Below, piece after piece: positions 31,907-40,417 of a stretch of DNA of 64,000 bases. The stretch lies in contig NZ_NOYD01000014.1 of assembly GCF_002258315.1 (NCBI RefSeq), positions 186,001-250,000 of the forward strand, written 5' to 3'. Under the pieces are notes generated by a model, which was given only the letters and a program-made list of their open reading frames with translations, did no database searches and was not told where the DNA came from. This DNA comes from Rhodococcus sp. 06-462-5. GTDB lineage: Bacteria > Actinomycetota > Actinomycetes > Mycobacteriales > Mycobacteriaceae. A program made the translations under genes and the position numbers. The number at the start of each line of letters is the position of its first letter. Positions within the stretch are counted from its first letter, which is position 1.

Positions 31907-32839
31907 TCATCCCAGGGCGACGGGGAGCAACCCTCGCGGCGTCTCGGACGCAATGTTTGCCAGTGCACTGTCCAGCTTCGGGTACCGGAACTCGAAACCA
32001 CTGCCCGTCAACACTTGTGGATCCACCCAGCGACTCTTCAAGACCAACTCGGCCTCGGTGCGAATCAGCCGTGCACCGAACTGAAGCAGCCAAGCCGGTG
32101 CCGGTAGCCCGTGACTGCGGCCGAGAACATTCCTGACCTGCTGCATCATGTCCTCGTTGGTCACCGGGTACGGAGTAGCAACGTTGACTGGCCCGGAGAT
32201 GTCCGGTTGGTCGTAGAGATGATCGAGGGCACGAGCGACATCGGCGACATGCACCCAACTGAACTTCTGGCCGCCGTCGCCCATCTTTCCGCCGAGCCCC
32301 ACTCTCGCCAGGTCGATGATGGGGTTGATGGCCCCGCCGCCTGCGCCCAGCACGATCGACATACGAAGCGCCACTCTGCGAATGGTCACTTCGGCGTCGA
32401 ACAGCTCACGCTCCCAGGCGCGTGCGACCTCGACGGAAAAGCCCGACCCGATGTCGCCGGACCGTTCGTCCATCGGCCTGTCACGCGAATCGCGATAGAT
32501 GGTGCCGGTGCTGGCGTTGACCCATAAATCTGGTGCGTTGCATACGTCCGCCAGAGCGCGGCCGAGCTGGGCCGTCGTCTGGATGCGCGAGGACATGATC
32601 TCGTCCGCGTTCGTCTTGTTGTAGCGACAGCTCACCGAGCGGCCTGCGAGATTGACGACCAGATCGGAACCGTCGAGCACATCGACGAGGCTGCGATGAT
32701 CGGACCACGTTGCATCGCTGGATGTTCCGCGGCCGATGGTCCTGACGCGAATGCCGCGATCTTCGTAGGACCGACGTAGATACCGTCCGATGTAGCCGGA
32801 GGCACCGCACAGGACGACGGTCGATGGTGAATCACTCAT
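31907..32839 (-). CDS. NAD-dependent epimerase, TIGR01777/DUF1731 type
   Basis: A 310-residue extended-SDR protein. 'VVLCGASGYIGRYLRRSY' is the nucleotide motif, 'DLVVNLAGRSVSCRYN' the mid motif, 'NASTGTIYRD' the active-site region with Tyr, and 'LRMSIVLGAGGGAINPIIDL' plus the C-terminal 'KSRWVDPQVLTGSGFEFRYP' are typical of the TIGR01777 family with a DUF1731 tail. The reaction is not known. Its start overlaps the stop of the TetR gene by 4 bases, so both lie in one operon. Confidence 0.85.
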   Translation of the reverse strand: MSDSPSTVVLCGASGYIGRYLRRSYEDRGIRVRTIGRGTSSDATWSDHRSLVDVLDGSDLVVNLAGRSVSCRYNKTNADEIMSSRIQTTAQLGRALADVCNAPDLWVNASTGTIYRDSRDRPMDERSGDIGSGFSVEVARAWERELFDAEVTIRRVALRMSIVLGAGGGAINPIIDLARVGLGGKMGDGGQKFSWVHVADVARALDHLYDQPDISGPVNVATPYPVTNEDMMQQVRNVLGRSHGLPAPAWLLQFGARLIRTEAELVLKSRWVDPQVLTGSGFEFRYPKLDSALANIASETPRGLLPVALG

Positions 32840-33507
32840 TGTTCGAGCCCTTCTGGGGAGGTCATTCGTTTCAACAGGCCGGCCACGTCGGTGACCAACC
32901 CCCGCGCCACCGGGAGGCGAGCGAGGCGGACGGCTTTGGCCACCAACGGCACGAGCCCGTCGACCAACGTGCGGGTGCGCGCCTGGTTGTCCGAAGAGTC
33001 GGTGACCCAGTGGAGGGTGACACCCATGTAGATCATCCAGAGCAGCTGTGGAAGAGCGTCTTTCAGAGACGCCGGAACCTTCTGCTTCGACGTTTCCAAG
33101 GTGGTTCGCATGAGGTCGATGGCCATGGACCTGGCGTCGGACGATTCCTCCGAGAACGGGCTGGAACTGGATCTCGTGGGCAGCGCCAACTGCAGGAAGG
33201 ATCCACCGAAGGCGTGATACGGCTCCATGACGTCCAAACCGGAATGCAGAACGGCAGCAAAGTTTTCGGACAGCGAACCGCCGTCGACGAGAACGTCGAG
33301 GGCGCGCTCGCGATGGTCTCGCTGAATCACCATGTACAACTCGTTGACCAACTCGTCCTTGCCGGCGAAGTAGTAGTACGCATTCCCGAGAGAGACACCC
33401 GCTTCGTCGGCGATGCGACGCATCGTGGTCGCTTGAAACCCTTCGTCGCGAAAGAGACGTAGTGCAACCTCGACCACCTTGTCGCGAGTCTCGGACGTGC
33501 GAGCCAT
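32836..33507 (-). CDS. TetR family transcriptional regulator
   Basis: A 223-residue regulator: 'KVVEVALRLFRDEGFQATT' and helix-turn-helix 'MRRIADEAGVSLGNAYYYF', then a helical C-terminal domain with 'LPQLLWMIYMGVTLHWVTD'. It is the first gene of a two-gene operon with the epimerase. A pair of 12-bp palindromes (33524-33535, 33558-33569) lies just before its start and is shared with the divergent AraC-type gene, so autoregulation and control of that neighbour are likely. Confidence 0.9.
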   Translation of the reverse strand: MARTSETRDKVVEVALRLFRDEGFQATTMRRIADEAGVSLGNAYYYFAGKDELVNELYMVIQRDHRERALDVLVDGGSLSENFAAVLHSGLDVMEPYHAFGGSFLQLALPTRSSSSPFSEESSDARSMAIDLMRTTLETSKQKVPASLKDALPQLLWMIYMGVTLHWVTDSSDNQARTRTLVDGLVPLVAKAVRLARLPVARGLVTDVAGLLKRMTSPEGLEQ

Positions 33508-33523
33508 CGATTCACCTCAATTC

Positions 33524-33569
33524 TGAACGTGTTCAAAATTGACCGTAGACCATTGTTTGAACATGTTCA
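33524..33569. promoter_or_regulatory. Twin palindromic operators between TetR and AraC-type genes
   Basis: TGAACGTGTTCA at 33524-33535 and TGAACATGTTCA at 33558-33569, each with 5-bp perfect arms, centres 34 bases apart (about three helical turns). The spacing would let two dimers bind the same DNA face in the divergent promoter region. Confidence 0.75.
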
Positions 33570-33601
33570 AGATTCCGGTTCGACGGAAAGATCTGGTTCC
33601 G

Positions 33602-34384
33602 ATGGGCCCGACCGAGGAGAATGTCTTCATGCTGTCGCAGGAGAGGACGTACACCGAGTTTCCCGCGCCCGTCGAGGGAATTCGGTGCACCTGGCAGCGT
33701 CGATCGCACGCGGGGGACCGGCCGTTGATCGTTCCCGACGGATGTGTGGATCTGATCTGGTTCTCCGACGGACGACTGGAGGTGGCGGGCCCGGATACCG
33801 CAGCTCGACGAGCCGTCACGATTGCTCCGGTAGAGATGGTCGGCGTGCGTCTCGCTCCTGCCGTAGCTCGACGGGTCAGTGCGATTCCGATCGGCGAACT
33901 GTGCGATCAGCAACCGTATGTCGCAGATTTGGGAGCGTCGTTGATGGAGGTTGCCCGTTCCCTCGCTGATCACGATGCGAACGCTGCGATGCCTGCGCGG
34001 CGAAAGCTCCTCGCCGACCTGACTGTTCGGGCCATGAGGCCTGCCGAGGACGGGCTGGTCCTGGCCGCTGTGCGGGTACTCGAGGCGCGGCCGGGTATCA
34101 AAGTCGTCGATCTCGCCGACGGCTTGGGAATCGCTGTCCGGCAGTTGCATCGGAAGTTCGTCGACGAGGTCGGCTACGGACCGAAGATGCTCGCCCGAGT
34201 GCTGCGAGTCGGTCGGCTCGTCGACGTCGCCGCCACCGTTCCCGCTCTGGCGTCACTCTCGTATGCCGCGGGATTTGCGAGTCAGGCGCACATGTGTGAC
34301 GAGGTGCGTGCACTCACCACACTGACACCCGTCCGATTTCTGGAAGAACGCCGCGGACCGTCATACGTAGGGTCGCTGGTATGA
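33602..34384 (+). CDS. AraC family regulator (DUF6597-type N-domain)
   Basis: A 260-residue protein with a cupin-like N-terminal domain ('RPLIVPDGCVDLIWFSDG', 'GVRLAPAVARRVSAIP') like the DUF6597 group, and a C-terminal AraC double helix-turn-helix ('KVVDLADGLGIAVRQLHRKF', 'LASLSYAAGFASQAHM'). ATG 33629, with GAGGAG upstream, is an alternative start, while starts at 33539 would include the operator. It overlaps the SRPBCC gene by 4 bases, so it may act on that small operon and on the divergent TetR-epimerase genes. Confidence 0.8.
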   Translation: MGPTEENVFMLSQERTYTEFPAPVEGIRCTWQRRSHAGDRPLIVPDGCVDLIWFSDGRLEVAGPDTAARRAVTIAPVEMVGVRLAPAVARRVSAIPIGELCDQQPYVADLGASLMEVARSLADHDANAAMPARRKLLADLTVRAMRPAEDGLVLAAVRVLEARPGIKVVDLADGLGIAVRQLHRKFVDEVGYGPKMLARVLRVGRLVDVAATVPALASLSYAAGFASQAHMCDEVRALTTLTPVRFLEERRGPSYVGSLV

Positions 34385-34791
34385 ATCGAGAATCCGTCGT
34401 GGTAAGTCGGCATGTCAGTCAAGTCATCGGGTGTACACCGGATCAGGTGTACGAGTTCGCGGCGAACCCTGCGAACCTACCGAGATGGGCAGCAGGACTG
34501 GCGAACAGTCCCGTGACCATCGAGGGCGACAGACTTCTCGCTGAATCGCCGATGGGACAGGTGGCAGTACGTTTCGTGCCACGCAACGATCTCGGCGTCC
34601 TCGATCACGACGTGACGCTGCCGTCAGGGACGGTTGTGAACAATCCCGTACGGGTGCTGAGCCACCCGAACGGCGCGGAAATCTTGTTCACGGTGCGTCA
34701 AATCGAACTCAGCGACGAAGAATTCGAGCGCGATCTCGGGATGGTGGCCGAAGACCTGAAGAGACTGAAGGAAGTACTGGAAACTCAGTGA
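34381..34791 (+). CDS. SRPBCC (START-like) family protein
   Basis: A 136-residue cytosolic protein of the polyketide cyclase/dehydrase-like SRPBCC fold: 'QVIGCTPDQVYEFAANPANLPRW', shown in parts 'CTPDQVYEFAANPANL' and 'RWAAGLA', followed by 'VTLPSGTVVNNPVRVLSH' and the long C-terminal helix 'DLGMVAEDLKRLKEVLE'. Such proteins bind hydrophobic ligands in a deep pocket. It is coupled by ATGA overlap to the AraC-type gene and its stop overlaps the convergent phosphotransferase gene by 7 bases. Confidence 0.8.
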   Translation: MNRESVVVSRHVSQVIGCTPDQVYEFAANPANLPRWAAGLANSPVTIEGDRLLAESPMGQVAVRFVPRNDLGVLDHDVTLPSGTVVNNPVRVLSHPNGAEILFTVRQIELSDEEFERDLGMVAEDLKRLKEVLETQ

Positions 34792-35741
34792 CCACACTCC
34801 ATCAACATCGAGACGTACGCGTTCAGTCGATCCTCCACAAGTCGCGGCGTCAAGTCGATTCGGCCCGCATCGCGCCACGGGGATGCCCACGACTGCACCT
34901 CCTCTGAGCAGGCCAGTGCGTCGCGTACGCGCCAATACTGCCGCGTCAGAGTGCTTTCGGAGAGTACGCCGCCGGCTTCTTCGTAGGCGAGGGCGAACCG
35001 TGGTCCCCACTGCGGCCCGTGCAGCAGAGCCAGGTTGGTCGAACAATGTGCCACGTCGAGATCCGTCGGCCCCCATGATGCCCCCGCCCAGTCGACAACT
35101 CCGGTGATCCGAGGCGTGGCGTTCTGCGACACGTCGAACAGAACGTTCCCGGGTTGGAAGTCTCGATGCAGAACTCGCCCGCCGTATGTGGGTACAGGCC
35201 TGCGAAGTACGTCGATCGCGGCGGCCCACACAGTCGCGTCGGCCCGTGCAGGGACCACGACGGTATCGGGAGTCGTCATCGCCTGATACTCACGGGGCCG
35301 AGTACTGGAATCCACTGCATGAATCTCGACGAGTTGCCGAGCGAGGAGGGGGACTCGATCGTCCACGCCCGCGTCGGAGAGAACCGTCGAACCCGGCAGA
35401 TGAGTCATCAGTAGCGAGGGATACTCGCAATGAGTGGCTGTGGAATCGAATGCCAACAGTTCGGGGACCGGTACGGCTGACCCCGAAAGCGTTGTCAAAG
35501 CGGCGCTTTCCCGCTCCAACGAGTCCTGTGCGTGCTGCACACTGGCTGGTTCTGTATAGGTGCGCAACACAAGGTTCCGGCTGAATCCAGCGGTGGTCCA
35601 GATGGTCAGCTTCCGCATCTCTGCGGTGATACCGCCGGCTAGCGTTTCGGATTCGGTGACGCGTTCATCGGAGTTCAGGTGTCGAGTCACCCATGCACGA
35701 GTGGACGGACGCACTGTCGAGGGCGGTCCGGGTTCGGTCAC
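34785..35741 (-). CDS. Aminoglycoside phosphotransferase (APH) family protein
   Basis: A 318-residue kinase-fold protein. The catalytic loop is 'RVLHRDFQPGNVLFD' (HxDxxxxN) and the metal-binding loop 'ITGVVDWAGASWGPTDLDVAH', shown as 'GVVDWAGASWGPTDLD'. GTG 35741 was chosen because the upstream extension to 35831 is Cys-rich and unlike the family. APH-fold enzymes phosphorylate aminoglycosides, sugars, choline or other metabolites with ATP; resistance cannot be inferred from sequence alone. It is transcribed towards the SRPBCC gene. Confidence 0.85.
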   Translation of the reverse strand: MTEPGPPSTVRPSTRAWVTRHLNSDERVTESETLAGGITAEMRKLTIWTTAGFSRNLVLRTYTEPASVQHAQDSLERESAALTTLSGSAVPVPELLAFDSTATHCEYPSLLMTHLPGSTVLSDAGVDDRVPLLARQLVEIHAVDSSTRPREYQAMTTPDTVVVPARADATVWAAAIDVLRRPVPTYGGRVLHRDFQPGNVLFDVSQNATPRITGVVDWAGASWGPTDLDVAHCSTNLALLHGPQWGPRFALAYEEAGGVLSESTLTRQYWRVRDALACSEEVQSWASPWRDAGRIDLTPRLVEDRLNAYVSMLMECGH

Positions 35742-35827
35742 GACGTCACTACACCAGACGAATCGAGCATGTGCAAGGTTGTTTGACTGACGGAACAGCG
35801 ACGATTCGGTACTGCACTGACCGAACG

Positions 35828-36223
35828 TCACGGAACGACTCCGAGGATCGCGCCCGCTACTGTTGCTCCCGTGAGGTGATAGCTTGCGGTGACAGCTCCG
35901 AAGACGAATGGTTGCGGAGTGTGGGGCGTCAGCGCGTTGGTCAATGATGCTGCAGCGGAGGCCAATCCGACTCCGAGGCCGACGAGTACGCCCGATGTCA
36001 CGGCGTCCGCGTCGATAGCGTCGAGAACGAGAGAGATCACGATGGTCGTCGCCACCGAGCAGCAGAGCGGAACTACGTAGTAGGACAACGGGAATCGGCC
36101 GCCCGTCTGCGCCCGATCATGCCCGATCGAACGATCCCACGCACGCCCGAACAGGGGACCGAACCAGAGCGCGCCGAGGGCGTAGTACACAACCGCCGCC
36201 ACGGCTACATACAGCCAGTTCAC
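35828..36223 (-). CDS. DUF1761 family membrane protein
   Basis: A 131-residue protein with four predicted membrane segments. The N-terminal 'VVYYALGALWFGPLFGRAWDR' region is the DUF1761 signature (a Trp/Phe-Gly-Pro-Leu-Phe stretch), followed by 'VVPLCCSVATTIVISLVL', 'GVLVGLGVGLASAAASL' and 'GAVTASYHLTGATVAGAIL'. GTG 36223 was chosen; a longer frame to 36271 is possible. Function unknown. It is divergent from the AraC-type gene at 36352. Confidence 0.8.
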   Translation of the reverse strand: MNWLYVAVAAVVYYALGALWFGPLFGRAWDRSIGHDRAQTGGRFPLSYYVVPLCCSVATTIVISLVLDAIDADAVTSGVLVGLGVGLASAAASLTNALTPHTPQPFVFGAVTASYHLTGATVAGAILGVVP

Positions 36224-36351
36224 GACACTGTCCTTCGGCCCGGTTGAGTCGCCCGGTCGACGACGGTCCAAGATCTGGTGGTCATGACGTGATCGTCTCG
36301 AGACTGAAGGTCGGTTGTATTGCAGAATTGCGACATGGAAGAAAGACGGGC

Positions 36352-37182
36352 GTGTCGAAGCCCATCGACGTTCTCGAACGATCCGGCGTCATGGCTCCCT
36401 CGCTTCTTCGTCGCTTCGACGCCACCTGGCACGAACCGGCTGCAGAGGTTCGAGATGTAGTCGACGCGTACTGGAGTGTGCGATGGGAATTGTCCGCGGA
36501 CGAAACCATCGAGCAGCGAGTCCTCGAGTTTCCGGCAGTCACGGTCAGTGTGGAGACCGGTGCAGTGCCTGCGCCGTTCATGCTCACAAATGTTCAGCGC
36601 AGGGCGTGGTCCCGGACGATCGAAGGTCGAGGCTTCGTGTTCGGCGTCAGACTGCGTCCAGCCGGCCTGGCTGTGGTGTCCAACCTCGATCCCACGAGAC
36701 TTCCCGCAGCGCAACCGATCACCAGAGAACTCGATGACGTCCTCTTCGGCATGCTCGGCGCCGTATCCGCGCAGGATTCGGCTGCCGACCATGCTCGACG
36801 GGCAGATTCGGTGATCACCGAGATGGTGGCGAATCGACCACCCACTCCCGAACACCGACTCGCGAACGCCGCGGTCGACGCATTGGTGCAGGGGGCCGGC
36901 AGGGAATCCGGGCAATCCGTGGCAGGAAGGCTCGGGGTCAGTGAACGTGCCGTGCAGAGGGCACTGCGATCGACACTCGGGATGGGCCCCAAAGCAGTCG
37001 CCCGGCGGGTTCGACTACAGGAAGTGTTGCAGCAACTCTCGCTTCCCGATGCCGACGCTGCCCACATTGCCGCGGATCTCGGATATGTCGATCAAGCCCA
37101 TCTGATCAACGACTTCCGAGGCGTCGCAGGAATTACGCCGGGCGCGTATCTTCGTGAACTCGCTGCACTCGTCCGCGCCTGA
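36352..37182 (+). CDS. AraC family regulator
   Basis: A 276-residue protein with an N-terminal DUF6597-like sensing domain ('VVDAYWSVRWELSADE', 'FPAVTVSVETGAVPAPFML', 'GFVFGVRLRPAGLAVV') and a C-terminal AraC DNA-binding domain ('SVAGRLGVSERAVQRALRS', 'HIAADLGYVDQAHLINDFR'). GTG 36352 or ATG 36391 may start translation. It stands alone between a DUF1761 gene and a MerR gene, and may control the divergent DUF1761 gene. Confidence 0.85.
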   Translation: MSKPIDVLERSGVMAPSLLRRFDATWHEPAAEVRDVVDAYWSVRWELSADETIEQRVLEFPAVTVSVETGAVPAPFMLTNVQRRAWSRTIEGRGFVFGVRLRPAGLAVVSNLDPTRLPAAQPITRELDDVLFGMLGAVSAQDSAADHARRADSVITEMVANRPPTPEHRLANAAVDALVQGAGRESGQSVAGRLGVSERAVQRALRSTLGMGPKAVARRVRLQEVLQQLSLPDADAAHIAADLGYVDQAHLINDFRGVAGITPGAYLRELAALVRA

Positions 37183-37248
37183 GAGAGGTTCTACCGAAGG
37201 TCCTCTGCGCGTGGATACCTCGGCCTCCGTCACCGTGTCGTGTACCGA

Positions 37249-37659
37249 TTACTCGGAATCGATCGGCGCGCCGGCGTCCAGTGGTGACCGAAGCTGCGTA
37301 GTGGAGTACTCGCTGCACTGCGCGCATCGGGTGAGCAGACCATGCGTGCACGAGACGACGTGCGCGAGAAAGCGCTCGGCATGGTCGAGTTCGGCTTGTT
37401 GCCGTCGTATTCGAGCCAGATGTTCTTCGATCACCGACGTCCGTTCGGGCTCGTCTCGATGAAGTATCAGGCGAATATCGGCCAAGCTGATTCCGACTCC
37501 TTGACAGGCTCGCAGCACCCGCAGTCGTCGTACATGCTCCTCGCTGTAATCGCGGTGGCCCGACGGTAGGCGTTCGGGCACAACAACACCGGCGTCGTCC
37601 CAATGTCTCAACACATGGGTCGGAACCCCGAGCTCCTGCGCAACCTCTCCGATCTTCAC
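37249..37659 (-). CDS. MerR family transcriptional regulator
   Basis: A 136-residue regulator with a MerR winged helix-turn-helix ('MKIGEVAQELGVPTHVLRHW' and 'GHRDYSEEHVRRLRVLRAC'), a coiled-coil dimer helix ('RIRRQQAELDHAERFLAHV') and a short Cys-containing tail 'CTHGLLTRCAQC' (CX8CX2C) that could hold a metal or react with electrophiles. The divergent hydrolase gene starts 56 bases away behind a promoter with the long 19-bp spacer typical of MerR targets. Autorepression and activation of that gene are expected. Confidence 0.9.
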   Translation of the reverse strand: MKIGEVAQELGVPTHVLRHWDDAGVVVPERLPSGHRDYSEEHVRRLRVLRACQGVGISLADIRLILHRDEPERTSVIEEHLARIRRQQAELDHAERFLAHVVSCTHGLLTRCAQCSEYSTTQLRSPLDAGAPIDSE

Positions 37660-37676
37660 CCGCCGATGCTCTCACG

Positions 37677-37707
37677 TTGACTTCAGGTCGACCTGAAGTT
37701 CTAAGGT
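37677..37707 (+). promoter_or_regulatory. MerR-type promoter with 19-bp spacer and 20-bp palindrome
   Basis: -35 TTGACT (37677-37682), 19-base spacer, -10 TAAGGT (37702-37707), with the perfect palindrome ACTTCAGGTCGACCTGAAGT at 37680-37699 inside the spacer. The predicted transcription start falls at or one base before the ATG at 37715, so the hydrolase mRNA would be leaderless. Confidence 0.85.
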
Positions 37708-37714
37708 CCTCGCC

Positions 37715-38569
37715 ATGACGACCGACAGATTCCATCTACCGGAGCCCGTCTTCGTGTCCGTGGGCGGCGATCGAGTAGCGACCTACGAGCTGACCCCCGA
37801 GGTTGACGCACCATCCGCTGACGTCGTGTTCTGCCATGGAACTCCCTGGTCGGCGCAGGTGTGGGCGCAGGCCGCTCGCCACCTCGGCGTTGGGCATCGG
37901 GTCTACCTGTGGGACATGCCCGGATACGGCCGCTCCGCGCAGGGACCTCAGGTGCGGACCGACCTGGCCACACAGATGTCACGGCTCGCGATGTTGCTCG
38001 ACCACTGGAAGTTGGAGCGGCCCTTCGTCGTCGCGCACGATATCGGCGGCGCAGTCGCCCTGGGAGCCCACCTGATACAGGGATGCGACTACGGCAGTTT
38101 GTTCTTGTGGGACGTGGTGACCCTGGACCCGTGGGGATCTCCATTCTTCCGGCTCGTTGCGGACCACAGCGACGTTTTCGCCGCATTGCCGGCTTCCCTG
38201 CACGCAGCACTGGTGTCCGAATACATTGCAGGAGCGTCACATCAGCGGCCGGACCGAGACATCGTGGCGATGTTGGCCGAACCCTGGATGTCCGACGACG
38301 GTCAGCCTGCCTTCTACCGACAGATCGCCGAACTGCGGCCCGAGGACACGCGACCGATCGTCGACGCACTTCCCCGAGTCCGCTGCGACACCTCCATCGG
38401 ATGGGGCCAGCAGGACCCCTCGATTCCCGTCGAACAGGCATATCGACAGCGGCAGTTGTTGCCGGGGCGATCGCAAGTGATCTTTCTTCCGGGTGTGGGG
38501 CACCTGAGTCCGCTCGAGGCCCCATCCCTCGTCCAACAGGCCTTGGACGCGTGGTTGGCGTCAACGTGA
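37715..38569 (+). CDS. Alpha/beta hydrolase, epoxide hydrolase/dehalogenase type
   Basis: A 284-residue cytosolic hydrolase. The oxyanion-hole motif is 'VVFCHGTPWSAQVW' and the nucleophile elbow is 'FVVAHDIGGAVALGAH', where Asp replaces Ser as in epoxide hydrolases and haloalkane dehalogenases. The catalytic His is in 'FLPGVGHLSPLEAP'. It is driven by the MerR promoter at 37677-37707 and has no ribosome binding site, consistent with leaderless translation. The next gene, an enone reductase, starts 102 bases later, so the pair may detoxify electrophiles. Confidence 0.85.
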   Translation: MTTDRFHLPEPVFVSVGGDRVATYELTPEVDAPSADVVFCHGTPWSAQVWAQAARHLGVGHRVYLWDMPGYGRSAQGPQVRTDLATQMSRLAMLLDHWKLERPFVVAHDIGGAVALGAHLIQGCDYGSLFLWDVVTLDPWGSPFFRLVADHSDVFAALPASLHAALVSEYIAGASHQRPDRDIVAMLAEPWMSDDGQPAFYRQIAELRPEDTRPIVDALPRVRCDTSIGWGQQDPSIPVEQAYRQRQLLPGRSQVIFLPGVGHLSPLEAPSLVQQALDAWLAST

Positions 38570-38671
38570 TTCGGGCCATCGGTCAAGAGGACCGAAGCTG
38601 TCCGCATCTGTTCCTACCGTCGGCATCGCACCTGGAAGACCGGGTCTCGCACGCCGTCGAGAGGAACAGAG

Positions 38672-39688
38672 ATGAATTCGACCGAAACCACAGCGGTGGT
38701 TCTGCGCTCGCACCGCACGGATGTCGGTCAGCAGCCGTCCGAGCTGCTGGAGGTTCGAGTCGTGGATCAGCGACCTATCGGGGATGGAGAAGTGCTCGTA
38801 GAGAACATTTTTCTACAGATCGTTGCTGTGCATGCCGACCTGATGTTCGAGAACCCGGGTCTCCCGCTGTCGGCCTTCGAGGTCGGTGCGCCTCTGTACG
38901 GGCCGGCGGTCGGGCGGGTAGTGGAATCTCGATCGGAGATTGCGCTCGGAACCGTCGTGCAGCACAACCAGGGGTGGAGGGACCTGACCGCGATAGCGTC
39001 GAACGCGGTATTTCCCGTTCCAGACGGAGTGTTCCCAGGCCCTGAGTACATGCTCAATCAGGGAGTGACGTCCTTCCATGGCATGGTCGACATCGCAGGA
39101 GTGGGTGCGGGCGACGTGGTTCTGGTCAGCGGGGCGGCAGGTGGAGTGGGGTCGATCGCAGGGCAGATCGCCAAGGCGCAGGGTGCCGCGTTGGTGATCG
39201 GTATCGCGGGTGGTCCGGACAAATGCGCTTACCTCACCGAGCAGCTCGGCTTCGATGCGGCGATCGACTACAAGAACGAGGATCTCGACGCTCGTCTCGG
39301 TGAACTCGCACCGAAGGGCATCACCGTCTTCTTCGACACCATCGGCGGCACGCAGTTCGAGACTGCCGTCCGACACGCAGCCTTCGGCGCGCGATTCGCG
39401 CTGTGCGGGGCGCTCGCCGGACAGATCGGCGGCGGTGACGGCGGACATCCGCGTTTGGACATCATGACCGCGATCGTCAAGGAAGTTCAGATCCGGCCGT
39501 TCACGACCATGCATAACCCCGAACAGATCCAGGCTTGGATCGGCCACTACATCCCCTCGTTCTCGCAGGGCACGATCACTTTTCCACACACTGTGCTGGA
39601 AGGTCCCCTGAGTCGAACCATGACTGCGTTGGACGAACTCCTGGCAGGTGACCATCGTGGAAACCTGATCGTGAAGCTGGCCAGTTGA
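38672..39688 (+). CDS. NADP-dependent MDR oxidoreductase, enone/15-oxoprostaglandin reductase-like
   Basis: A 338-residue medium-chain reductase without catalytic zinc ligands. Notable parts: 'VLVSGAAGGVGSIAGQIAKA' (NADPH site), 'VFFDTIGGTQFETAVRHA' and 'FALCGALAGQIGG', typical of leukotriene B4 12-hydroxydehydrogenase / CurA-like double-bond reductases acting on alpha,beta-unsaturated carbonyls. The start follows 'GAGAGGAACAGAG' with purine-rich RBS. It lies 102 bases after the MerR-controlled hydrolase gene on the same strand. Confidence 0.85.
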   Translation: MNSTETTAVVLRSHRTDVGQQPSELLEVRVVDQRPIGDGEVLVENIFLQIVAVHADLMFENPGLPLSAFEVGAPLYGPAVGRVVESRSEIALGTVVQHNQGWRDLTAIASNAVFPVPDGVFPGPEYMLNQGVTSFHGMVDIAGVGAGDVVLVSGAAGGVGSIAGQIAKAQGAALVIGIAGGPDKCAYLTEQLGFDAAIDYKNEDLDARLGELAPKGITVFFDTIGGTQFETAVRHAAFGARFALCGALAGQIGGGDGGHPRLDIMTAIVKEVQIRPFTTMHNPEQIQAWIGHYIPSFSQGTITFPHTVLEGPLSRTMTALDELLAGDHRGNLIVKLAS

Positions 39689-39736
39689 CGTGGTTCATTA
39701 AGCCGTTGCGGGCGGGCCTGGTGGATACTGGGCCCC

Positions 39737-40417
39737 GTGGTGCTGAGACGAATGGGAACGTCCCTTATCGGAGGCAGAGGGGCCAAGTGGGTGCGAGAGC
39801 TGAACGAGCGACACCCCTGGAGCCACAACGACTACTTTCACAGCTGGATTCTGGCGAATCTGCCGGAGGGGCGCGGCACTGCAGTCGACATGGGTTGTGG
39901 TCGAGGCGGTCTGGTTCGTGCGCTGGCTCCGCATTTCGAGTACGTCGTCGGGGCCGACGCCGATGGGGAGATGCGCCGAATCGCAGAGGCAACTTCTGCC
40001 GCTGCGGACAACGTGTCGATCACGGATCGCCAACTCGACTCCTGGGCAGACGATTCGATCGATCTCGTGACAATGGTCGCCGTCCTGCACCGCCTCGACA
40101 TGGACGACGCGTTGCGCCATGTTGAACGAATTCTTGCGCCGGGCGGGCGCGCGCTCATCGTCGGGCTTGCACCACCGCGAAGCGTACGAGATCTGCTGTG
40201 GGATTCGGTCTCGATCGTGACCAATCCCCTCATCGGATTTCTGCACCACCCATGGCCGAGTCCGGTGACAGCACCGCCGCCTCCGTTCCCGGTGAAGGAC
40301 CCCGTGCTGAGCTTCGACGAGATCGAAAACATGGTCGACAAGTGGCTACCGGGTGCGATGATGCGACATCGCATAGGGTTTCGACACACGATCGAGTGGA
40401 CGAAGCCACCGCGGTAA
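39737..40417 (+). CDS. Class I SAM-dependent methyltransferase
   Basis: A 226-residue protein with motif I 'TAVDMGCGRGGLVRALA', motif II region 'SWADDSIDLVTMVAVLHRL' and 'ERILAPGGRALIVGLAPP'. The C-terminal part ('HHPWPSPVTAPPPPFPVKD') is proline-rich, as in a subgroup of actinobacterial methyltransferases. GTG 39737 is the start, with ATG 39752 an alternative. The stop abuts the convergent hypothetical gene. The acceptor molecule is unknown. Confidence 0.85.
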   Translation: MVLRRMGTSLIGGRGAKWVRELNERHPWSHNDYFHSWILANLPEGRGTAVDMGCGRGGLVRALAPHFEYVVGADADGEMRRIAEATSAAADNVSITDRQLDSWADDSIDLVTMVAVLHRLDMDDALRHVERILAPGGRALIVGLAPPRSVRDLLWDSVSIVTNPLIGFLHHPWPSPVTAPPPPFPVKDPVLSFDEIENMVDKWLPGAMMRHRIGFRHTIEWTKPPR

